Origin: UBA4844 sp050943255
GTDB taxonomy: Bacteria; Bacillota; Syntrophomonadia; Syntrophomonadales; Syntrophomonadaceae
Direction: 5' to 3'
Length of the DNA stretch: 15,102 nucleotides
Assembly (NCBI GenBank): GCA_050943255.1
Contig: JBMNOV010000046.1
Coordinates: 1 to 15,102 of the forward strand
The notes below the pieces were generated by a model. It was given only the letters and a program-made list of their open reading frames with translations, searched no databases and was not told the DNA's origin. Made by a program: the position numbers and the translations under genes. This document shows, one piece after another, positions 7,177-14,015 of the stretch. Numbering within the stretch: the stretch's first letter is position 1; each line of letters starts with the position of its first letter.

Positions 7177-7200
7177 TATAAGCACAAATATAAGCACAAA
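7177..7200. repeat. Perfect 12-bp tandem direct repeat in the cysE/gerKA divergent region
   Basis: TATAAGCACAAA occurs twice, head to tail with no gap, between the T-box promoter and gerKA. It could be a regulator site or an upstream activating element for either gene; the sequence does not decide. The rest of the 7157-7305 gap is A+T-rich, and no ger promoter could be assigned with confidence. Confidence 0.8.
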
Positions 7201-7305
7201 AGGAAATTTTTTAAATCTGATAAAACATCATGTTATCCTGGGGTTAGGGACATTCCGATACCTATTATTCCTAATTTTTTATTAATTCTGCATAAAAATT
7301 TAATT

Positions 7306-8904
7306 ATGGCAAAAATTATGGAAAAGGTCAGGAGATATATAGAATTGAGAAAAATACCAAAAAAACTTATGCCGGCGGAAACAGTAAAAGATCAGGAAAA
7401 CTTGAGTATTCCTGATATAATTTTGCCACCTGGTTTAGCGGATAAACAAGCAATGTTAAAGCCTCATATTGAAAAAAATGTGGATATCATAAACCACACC
7501 TTTTATCTGCAGGGAAACCCTTCCCTTAAGGCAGCGGCAGTGTATATTAATGGAATTATTGATGTGGATATACTTAACCAGGATATACTTTCACCGCTCA
7601 TGTTTAGCACTTTAGAGGATAAGTCTAATCCTGATATAGGAAAAGCTAGCTTAGCAGATAGAATTGCCAATACTATATTAACTGTAGCCCAGACAAAGAA
7701 AACCGACCGGCTAGCCGATCTTGTCCAAAATCTTTTTGACGGAATGCTGATTTTAATGTTTGATCAGACTGGCGAAGTGTTATTAGTAAATATTCAGAAG
7801 GGCGAGTACCGGGCTATTACTGAACCTGTAGCCGAGAGAGGGCTGCGCGGCTCGCGCGAAGGTTTTATTGAAAACCTTGATGTAAATATTTCTATGATTC
7901 GACGCCTGTTGCGTGATCCAAAATTGGTGGTAAAAAAAAGTATTGTGGGTAAGCGCAGCCGTACTCAAATAGCTATTATCTATATCGAAGATATTGCTGA
8001 CCCGCAAATTGTAGCTGAAGTGGAAACTAGAATAAATAACTTAAACGTCGATGCAGTGATGGGATCAGGTATGCTGGAACAATTAATTGAACCATCACCC
8101 TGGTTTTATAAATTGCGCAATACGGAAAAACCGGATAAGGCAATTATGCAATTACTAGAAGGGCGAGTACTGTTAATTGAACAAGGTACACCTACCGCCC
8201 TTACCCTTCCTACCCTTTTTGTGGAATTCTTCCAATCTCCCGGTGATTATTTAGAAACGCCATTAATTAGTTCTTTTATCAGGTTATTACGCTATATTGC
8301 TTTTTTTCTGAGTATATCTAGTTCAGCCCTATACATAGCATTTATAAGTTTCCAGCCTGAATTAATCCCCTCTGAGCTGTTGGTACCTTTAGCCCAGTCT
8401 CGCAATGAAGTGCCCTTTCCTGCAGTAATTGAAGTTTTAGTAATGGAATTGATAATGCAATTAGTTATTGAGGCCGGCCTTCACTTACCAGGTTTTGTCG
8501 GGCAGACAGTGGGGGTTGTTGGCGGCATAATTATGGGACAAGCCGCTATTAATGCTAAACTAGCCAGTCCAGCTGCCATAATTGTAGTAGCTTTTACAAC
8601 CATGTGTACTTTTACACTTTCCTCTCCCGGCCTGGCTTTGATCACCCGAATATTGCGCCTTCCCATAATGGTTTTAGCAGCCACTTTTGGAATATTTGGG
8701 TTCGCTTTAGGATGGTTGATTATAATTACCCATCTTATTAGCTTAAAAAGTATGGGAGTTCCTTTTTTGGCTCCCCTGGCCCCTACCCGCTACCCAGATT
8801 TAAAAGATGCCATTTTCCGAATTCCGCTGGCAAAAATGAAAAAGCGGCCTTTTTCCATCCCCAGTCAAGATAAGATACGCCAGGATAACAAGAGGGAGGG
8901 ATAA
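7306..8904 (+). CDS. gerKA: Spore germination receptor A subunit (GerA/GerKA family)
   Basis: A subunit of a nutrient germinant receptor in the inner spore membrane; with B and C subunits it triggers germination, and recent work on GerA describes A subunits as forming ion channels. The frame is 532 residues. A soluble N-terminal domain (about 40-320) contains the family-typical stretch HTFYLQGNPSLKAAAVYING near residue 65 and SREGFIENL near 186; a membrane domain (about 325-485) has hydrophobic segments including YIAFFLSISSSALYIAFISF and ATFGIFGFALGWLIIITHL, and a basic cytoplasmic tail follows. The start is unsettled: the ATG at 7306 and the in-frame ATG at 7318 have no visible ribosome site, whereas a TTG at 7345 follows CAGGAG by 10 nt and would shorten the protein by 13 residues. 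First gene of gerKABC, on the strand opposite to its neighbours. The K designation is family-level; the germinant is unknown. Confidence 0.93.
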   Translation: MAKIMEKVRRYIELRKIPKKLMPAETVKDQENLSIPDIILPPGLADKQAMLKPHIEKNVDIINHTFYLQGNPSLKAAAVYINGIIDVDILNQDILSPLMFSTLEDKSNPDIGKASLADRIANTILTVAQTKKTDRLADLVQNLFDGMLILMFDQTGEVLLVNIQKGEYRAITEPVAERGLRGSREGFIENLDVNISMIRRLLRDPKLVVKKSIVGKRSRTQIAIIYIEDIADPQIVAEVETRINNLNVDAVMGSGMLEQLIEPSPWFYKLRNTEKPDKAIMQLLEGRVLLIEQGTPTALTLPTLFVEFFQSPGDYLETPLISSFIRLLRYIAFFLSISSSALYIAFISFQPELIPSELLVPLAQSRNEVPFPAVIEVLVMELIMQLVIEAGLHLPGFVGQTVGVVGGIIMGQAAINAKLASPAAIIVVAFTTMCTFTLSSPGLALITRILRLPIMVLAATFGIFGFALGWLIIITHLISLKSMGVPFLAPLAPTRYPDLKDAIFRIPLAKMKKRPFSIPSQDKIRQDNKREG

Positions 8905-8906
8905 AT

Positions 8907-10007
8907 ATTAGTAACCCGGAGTTTCAAATTACCAGTAAACAACTGTTATTTATTATAATTGGCTCCCTGGTCGGGGTGGGGATTATTACTCAACCCCGGT
9001 TAGTCAGCACTGCAGCCGGGCATAATGCCTGGATAGCGGTAATTTTAGGTGCCATTGTTCCTCTTCTGTCCCTGGTGTTAATTGAAAAGCTGGGAAAACG
9101 TTTCCCCCATATGGATTTTACCGCGATGTCACACGCTCTATTTGGTAAATTCCTGGGTACCGGGTTAGCAATGGTTTTTATTTTCTATATTATTATATTC
9201 GAAGCCGCCTTTGTATATAGGTTTGCCAGTTTAATTTCCTTATTCTTGCTGCCCCAGACCCCCTTGCCCGTAATTTGCTTCATGATCCTGGCCGGGACTG
9301 TTTATATAGCCAGCAAAGGAGCCCAGGTAGTCGGAAGACTTAACGAACTCTTTTTTTACCTGTTGTTACCGCTTTTTTTATTCTTAATCCCGCCTTTATT
9401 TATGCATGGAGATTACATCAATTTATTACCTGTCGGTGAAACTAGTATCTCCCAAATGTTACAGGGGACTTTTTTCACGTTTTACGATTATGGGCGAATG
9501 GATATTCTTATGTTGGCTTATTTTATGGTTACCCGTAAAGATGAAGTATTAAAGGCGGGCTTAGGTGCTTTAACACTAGTTGTACTTAGCTACGTGTTCG
9601 TTACTGCTAGCTGTTTGCTGGTATTCGGATCTGAAAACATCCAGAATCAACTGTATCCGCTGTTAACACTCTTAAACTCTGTCAGTATCCCGGTTCTCGA
9701 GCGGATGGATTTATTATTTATGTTCTTGTGGTCGGTTGCCTTTCGCCCTGTTATTAACGCAACTTGTATGGCATCTTTTTCCGCTACCCGCTTGTTCCAG
9801 CTCGATGTGAAGAAATATTATCCCCTGGTAGTTGCTGGTTCTGGTTTAATAATTTATTTATTAACATTCATTCCCCGGGATTTATATGAAGCATTGGAGT
9901 TTTCTTATATTGCTAGTTATATATTCGTAGCTTTTGGTTTAGGTTACCCCCTGCTTTATCTGGCAGTAGCCTTCCGGCAGGGAAAGAAGGTGAAACAAGT
10001 TGTTTAA
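8907..10007 (+). CDS. gerKB: Spore germination receptor B subunit (GerAB/GerKB), apparent ATT start
   Basis: Multi-spanning membrane subunit of the germinant receptor, a member of the APC transporter superfamily that contributes the germinant-binding pocket. The frame encodes about 366 residues with roughly ten hydrophobic segments, the usual size. It is closed by a TAA at 8886-8888 and contains no ATG, GTG or TTG before the GTG at 8976. That GTG would remove SNPEFQITSKQLLFIIIGSL, meaning the whole leading segment and much of the first membrane helix. A strong AGGGAGGG (8893-8900) lies 6 nt before an in-frame ATT at 8907, giving an N-terminus (M)SNPEFQITSKQLLF that fits the family, so I place the start there. 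An ATA at 8901 is too close to the ribosome site. The start follows the gerKA stop by 2 nt and the 3' end overlaps gerKC by 8 bp. Confidence 0.88.
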   Translation: MSNPEFQITSKQLLFIIIGSLVGVGIITQPRLVSTAAGHNAWIAVILGAIVPLLSLVLIEKLGKRFPHMDFTAMSHALFGKFLGTGLAMVFIFYIIIFEAAFVYRFASLISLFLLPQTPLPVICFMILAGTVYIASKGAQVVGRLNELFFYLLLPLFLFLIPPLFMHGDYINLLPVGETSISQMLQGTFFTFYDYGRMDILMLAYFMVTRKDEVLKAGLGALTLVVLSYVFVTASCLLVFGSENIQNQLYPLLTLLNSVSIPVLERMDLLFMFLWSVAFRPVINATCMASFSATRLFQLDVKKYYPLVVAGSGLIIYLLTFIPRDLYEALEFSYIASYIFVAFGLGYPLLYLAVAFRQGKKVKQVV

Positions 10008-11124
10008 AAATATTTTTTTGTTATTTATCTTTATTTTATCATTTACAACTATACCTGGATGTTGGGACGGTCAGGATATTACGGATAGGTCGATTCTATT
10101 AGTCGGCGGGTTGGATTTAAATGAGACAGAAGAATTACAGTTCGGCCAACCGACCATATATGATGTTACAGTACTTACGCCCAATCTGGAACCACAAGCT
10201 CCCAGTAAAGTCAGGATAACTACTATGGCAGGATCATCAATAGCAGGTACCCGTGACTTGCGGGCTTATATAAATCCCAAAACTTTCATACCGGGCATTA
10301 TAAAAGTAGAATTAATCGGCGAAAAAATAGCGGCAAAAGGGGTGCGGCCTATACTGGATTCGTTATATCGTAACCCACAGACCCCGGGATCAGTAGTTAT
10401 GGCAGTAACAGAAGGACGCACAGATAGAATAATTAATACTAAACCAGAAGATTGGGATAACGTGGCAATTTTACTTGAAATGCTGTTAGAAGAAGCTGAT
10501 AAAAGGGCTTTTTTACCAGTTACTACCCTGCAAAAATTTATAAGCCAAGCGAGTGCCAAAGGGAAAAATCCGGTAGTACCACTGATAAGAAAAGAAAATG
10601 AAGATATCACGATTTCTGGTACAGGCATTTTTAATAAAGACAAGCTGATTGCCAAAATAAGCACTGCCGAGACCCGCTCCCTGGTTTTACTCCGGGGATT
10701 AAAAGCAACAGGCTACATACCGTATACTATTAATCGAGATAAAGTAATTGACCGGGGAACTATATTAGTAAAAAATAAGCGCAAAGTTAAATTACAGCGC
10801 AGCAGGGACGAATTTATCTTTCAAATAAATATAAACCTGGATGGTACCTTGGTTGATCATGAAAATAAGCAAAAATTTACTGATAATAAAGCAATGTTGG
10901 AAATGATTGAAGAGCAAGTAGCAGCAGATATAAAAAATGAATGTACCCAGTTTATCAGGAAAATGCAGTCAGATTTTAAGACCGACTGCATTGATATAAG
11001 TAAATATGCCCTGGCCCAATGGCGTAAAGAACTGGAGGACCAGATTGATGAAGGATTTATTGAAAAGGCTATTATCAATGTCAATGTTAAAGTAAACCTA
11101 AAAAATACCGGAGCTTTAAATTAA
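10000..11124 (+). CDS. gerKC: Spore germination receptor C subunit (GerAC/GerKC), lipoprotein
   Basis: Lipoprotein subunit of the germinant receptor, anchored to the outer face of the inner spore membrane. It is 374 residues. The signal peptide MFKNIFLLFIFILSFTTIPG ends in a lipobox (IPGC) with the lipidated Cys21, followed by the family's WDGQDITDR. The mature part shows typical GerAC segments such as ILLVGG, the GTGIFNKDKLIAKIS region near 206, and a C-terminal domain with QININLDGTL and the long helix EEQVAADIKNECTQFIRKMQ. The TTG start at 10000 is preceded by AAGGTGA at 6 nt and overlaps the gerKB stop by 8 bp, suggesting coupled translation. It converges on gltX across 107 bp that hold an inverted repeat. 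Confidence 0.94.
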   Translation: MFKNIFLLFIFILSFTTIPGCWDGQDITDRSILLVGGLDLNETEELQFGQPTIYDVTVLTPNLEPQAPSKVRITTMAGSSIAGTRDLRAYINPKTFIPGIIKVELIGEKIAAKGVRPILDSLYRNPQTPGSVVMAVTEGRTDRIINTKPEDWDNVAILLEMLLEEADKRAFLPVTTLQKFISQASAKGKNPVVPLIRKENEDITISGTGIFNKDKLIAKISTAETRSLVLLRGLKATGYIPYTINRDKVIDRGTILVKNKRKVKLQRSRDEFIFQININLDGTLVDHENKQKFTDNKAMLEMIEEQVAADIKNECTQFIRKMQSDFKTDCIDISKYALAQWRKELEDQIDEGFIEKAIINVNVKVNLKNTGALN

Positions 11125-11172
11125 TATATACGTAAGTTAATGCCCGGACTGAAACCCGCAGGCCAGGGGCTA

Positions 11173-11198
11173 TGCCCACAGGGCATACCCTGTGGGCA
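11173..11198. terminator. Perfect 11-bp inverted repeat between convergent gerKC and gltX
   Basis: TGCCCACAGGG, a CATA loop, then CCCTGTGGGCA form a perfect hairpin on either strand. Its place between convergent genes suggests a bidirectional transcription stop. However, the run of five A/T (11198-11202) is 3' of the hairpin only as A on the plus strand, so neither strand has a U tract after the stem. A protein-binding palindrome or repeat element is an alternative. Confidence 0.45.
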
Positions 11199-11231
11199 AA
11201 AAGGCACGCAACACAGATAAAAATAATTACC

Positions 11232-12692
11232 TTATTCGCTTATACGTATCTTAACCTTTTCCAGGCTGTAGTTAATACGACGCAGGGATTCTTCCCGGCC
11301 CCAGACAAAGATTAGGTAGGGTAGATCAGGGCCGTGAGTTTTTCCACTTAGGGCGCAGCGTAAGGGCATAAAAACATCCTTAGGCCTTAGTTTTAAGGTT
11401 TTGGTAATTGTTTTAATAAACTGTTTAATCTCCGCAGCTTCACCAAACTTAGGTAAACCAGCAACAAAAGTCTCCAATACCTTTTGTGCTCCATCAGCCT
11501 GCAGAACCTCCAGAGCCTCGGTACCATATTCAGGCTTGGCGAAAAATTCCTTAAGCTCTTGGCTAACATCTGTCAGGCAAACAACCCGATCCCGCAGTAC
11601 CTCTACCAAGAGGTCAAGCTGCTCTTTATTAAGCTTGGCTACATCTTCCGCAAATGGGGACTGCTTAATATATGGCATCATCAACTCCTTTAATTCCTCA
11701 TGGTCTTTTTGTTTAATATACTGCTGGTTAATCCAATTTAACTTATCCAGATCAAAAACCGCCGGGTTTTTGGCAACCTGCTCCAGGGTAAAGGATTTAA
11801 TTATTTCATCCCGGGCAAGAATCTGCTCTTCTCCCTTGGGAGACCAACCCAACAGGGCTAAAAAGTTAAACAAGGCTTCGGGCAAGTACCCCATTTCCCG
11901 GTATTGAACCAGGGAGGTAGCCCCATGGCGCTTACTCATCTTCTGGCGGTCGCTGCCTAATATTAATGAAATATGAGCAAATTCGGGCCGTCTTAAGTTT
12001 AATGCATCATAGATCATTAACTGCCGTGGAGTATTGGATAAATGCTCCTCCGCCCTAATTACATGTGTTATCCCCATTAGGACATCATCTATAACCACGG
12101 CGAAATTATATGTGGGTATACCATCTGATTTAACAATAATAAAATCTCCAATATTATTACTCTCAAAACTAACCCTTCCCCGAACTAGGTCGTCTACTAC
12201 ATAAATCCGGTTAGAAGGAACCCTGAAGCGTATAACCGGTTTTTGACCCTGGTTAAGCTTATCCTCAATCTCTTCAGCCTTAAGATAGCGACAACGGCCA
12301 GAGTAACCTGGCATCTGCCCGCTAGCCATCGCCTCCTGGCGTTCGGCCTCTAATTCAGCCTCACTGCAAAAACAGTAATAGGCCTGACCAGTTTGAATTA
12401 AGCGTTTAGTATATTCCTCATAAAACTCCAAGCGTTCAGTCTGGCGATAAGGCCCACTTTCCCCGCCTTTTTTCAGACCTTCATTCCAACTAATTCCTAA
12501 CCACTCTAATGAATCTATTATTTCGTCTTCATATTCCCGGCGGGACCGATCCAAATCGGTATCTTCACTTCTTAATACCAAGTTACCTTTATTATGCTGG
12601 GCAAACAGATAATTAAATAAGGCCGAACGGGCTCCTCCTATATGTAATGGTCCTGTAGGACTAGGTGCAAATCTTACTTTAATTTTACTCAT
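11232..12692 (-). CDS. gltX: Glutamyl-tRNA synthetase
   Basis: Class I synthetase that charges tRNA-Glu. It is 486 residues, full length. The catalytic domain opens with RFAPSPTGPLHIGGARSALF, containing the HIGH-type motif HIGG (17-20); KMSKR is at 251-255 in GSDRQKMSKRHGATS. A zinc-site motif with C108, C110 and C134 lies in the insertion domain, and SEDTDLDRS (42-50) is typical of GluRS. The C-terminal third is the helical anticodon-binding region. Many Clostridia and Bacilli use a non-discriminating GluRS that also charges tRNA-Gln; the sequence alone does not settle this. The ATG at 12692 follows CGGAGGT. It lies 22 bp downstream of ispF, as in Bacillus, but is separated from cysE by the inserted ger operon. 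Confidence 0.97.
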   Translation of the reverse strand: MSKIKVRFAPSPTGPLHIGGARSALFNYLFAQHNKGNLVLRSEDTDLDRSRREYEDEIIDSLEWLGISWNEGLKKGGESGPYRQTERLEFYEEYTKRLIQTGQAYYCFCSEAELEAERQEAMASGQMPGYSGRCRYLKAEEIEDKLNQGQKPVIRFRVPSNRIYVVDDLVRGRVSFESNNIGDFIIVKSDGIPTYNFAVVIDDVLMGITHVIRAEEHLSNTPRQLMIYDALNLRRPEFAHISLILGSDRQKMSKRHGATSLVQYREMGYLPEALFNFLALLGWSPKGEEQILARDEIIKSFTLEQVAKNPAVFDLDKLNWINQQYIKQKDHEELKELMMPYIKQSPFAEDVAKLNKEQLDLLVEVLRDRVVCLTDVSQELKEFFAKPEYGTEALEVLQADGAQKVLETFVAGLPKFGEAAEIKQFIKTITKTLKLRPKDVFMPLRCALSGKTHGPDLPYLIFVWGREESLRRINYSLEKVKIRISE

Positions 12693-12714
12693 AAATACCT
12701 CCGGTTATCTTTAT

Positions 12715-13188
12715 TTACGCATCTTCTATCAAGGCTACAGCTAGAGCTGATATTCCTTCTTGCCTTCCGGTAAATCCAAGGCCTTCCGTAGTGGTAGCCT
12801 TTACATTAACCTGCTCTCTTTTGATATGCAAAGCCCGAGCTATATTCTGACACATCTGGTCTATATAAGGTGCTAACCTCGGTTTCTGGGCAATTATGGT
12901 ACTGTCGATATTAACTACTACCAAACCTGCCTGGCTAAGCTTACCACCCACTTCCCCCAGCAGATAAAGACTACTAGCCCCCTGGTAAGATATATCGTTA
13001 TCAGGAAAGTGATAACCAATATCTCCTAGACCAGCTGCTCCTAAAAGAGCATCACTTATAGCGTGAAGCAATACGTCGGCATCGGAGTGTCCCTCCAAAC
13101 CTAAAGGGTACTCAATCTCTATTCCGCCTAAAATTAACTTTCGTCCTGCCTGCAGGCGATGAACATCATAACCGTTGCCAATACGCAA
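12715..13188 (-). CDS. ispF: 2-C-methyl-D-erythritol 2,4-cyclodiphosphate synthase
   Basis: MEP-pathway enzyme that cyclises CDP-ME 2-phosphate to MEcPP with release of CMP; it works as a trimer with a divalent metal. It is 157 residues, the usual length. Metal ligands lie in GYDVH (Asp8, His10) and at His42 (LLHAISDALLGAAGLGDIG); GHSDADV (33-39), FPDND (61-65) and TTTEGLGFTGRQEG near the C-terminus are conserved. The start is a TTG at 13188 preceded by AGGGGGAAG. The 125-bp gap to ispD is unusually wide for this pair and holds only a 5-bp hairpin (GGTAC/GTACC, 13254-13268) with a short T run, a possible weak stop or processing site. Confidence 0.96.
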   Translation of the reverse strand: MRIGNGYDVHRLQAGRKLILGGIEIEYPLGLEGHSDADVLLHAISDALLGAAGLGDIGYHFPDNDISYQGASSLYLLGEVGGKLSQAGLVVVNIDSTIIAQKPRLAPYIDQMCQNIARALHIKREQVNVKATTTEGLGFTGRQEGISALAVALIEDA

Positions 13189-13313
13189 AATTACTTCCCC
13201 CTATGTATTACAAATAACCCCCGGACCTATCATCATCAGGATAATCGAAAACAGGTACTGCCTGTACCAATAACTGTTAAACATACTGATCTTTCTTGGC
13301 AGAGAAACCACTT

Positions 13314-14015
13314 TTACCCTTTAGACCTTATGTTAAGCAATGATTGGGCAATAATTAAGTCCTCGGGAAAAGTAATTTTTATATTATGATGGTCACCTGG
13401 CACTATTTTAACCTTACCAATATATTTTTCAAATAAAGCCGAGTCATCTGTGCTCTGGAATCCTGCTGCCCTAGCCCTGACATAAGCTTTAACCAGCTCT
13501 GTATACCTGAAGATCTGGGGAGTTTGAATTAATACCACCTTGGACCTGTCTAATGTCTTGCCGACAAAACCCTTATTATCAACCATTTTAAGGCTATCCC
13601 GGGAATAAACCCCCGGAATAGCCGCGCCCCATTCCATAGCTTTTTCTAATAATTCATTAAGGAGAGCTACCGTAAGAAGTGGACGTGCACCATCATGTAC
13701 AGCTACATAGCCAGTTTCTTTATCAAGTAGTTGCAGCCCTGCCCATATAGAATCTTGCCGCTCTTTGCCTCCAGGAACAACTTGTTTAACTTTACGATAG
13801 CCGAATTTCTTTACTATCTCCTGTTGACAATATGTGATCTCATATGGGTGAACAACAATAATGATTTCATTAACAGCTTTATATTGTTCAAAAATATCGA
13901 GAGAATAGTTTAAAACCGGATATTCATTAAGTAACATATAAGGTTTATTAATCTTACTTTTCATCCTGGTTCCAGTTCCCGCTGCAGCAATAACAACCCC
14001 AAGGTTGTTAGCCAT
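13314..14015 (-). CDS. ispD: 2-C-methyl-D-erythritol 4-phosphate cytidylyltransferase
   Basis: Joins CTP and MEP to form CDP-ME in the MEP isoprenoid pathway. It is 233 residues, full length, with the nucleotidyltransferase fold: CTP-binding loop AAAGTGTRM (10-18) with K24 in NKPY, GGKERQDSIWAGL (82-94), HDGARP (107-112), TLDRS with Arg156 region, QTPQIF (164-169), TDDSAL (189-194) and NIKIT (211-215). The ATG at 14015 overlaps the stop of the upstream PIN-TRAM gene by 8 bp, with GAGGTGA as ribosome site inside that gene, so the two are translationally coupled. The order yacL-ispD-ispF is that of Bacillus. Confidence 0.97.
   Translation of the reverse strand: MANNLGVVIAAAGTGTRMKSKINKPYMLLNEYPVLNYSLDIFEQYKAVNEIIIVVHPYEITYCQQEIVKKFGYRKVKQVVPGGKERQDSIWAGLQLLDKETGYVAVHDGARPLLTVALLNELLEKAMEWGAAIPGVYSRDSLKMVDNKGFVGKTLDRSKVVLIQTPQIFRYTELVKAYVRARAAGFQSTDDSALFEKYIGKVKIVPGDHHNIKITFPEDLIIAQSLLNIRSKG

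Noticed and set aside
7229..7300. Sporulation sigma promoter upstream of gerKA (CATGTTA at 7229, CATAAAAAT at 7291)
   Set aside because: Neither -10-like match has a fitting -35 box at the right spacing; in A+T-rich DNA such matches are expected by chance.
8976..10007. GTG at 8976 as the gerKB start
   Set aside because: It has no ribosome site and would remove the leading residues and part of the first membrane helix that read clearly in frame upstream.
11401..11907. A 168-codon open frame on the plus strand
   Set aside because: Fully antisense to gltX, no family features and no ribosome site; gltX is certain. The same applies to the antisense frames inside gerKC (10266-10664), gerKA and tuf.
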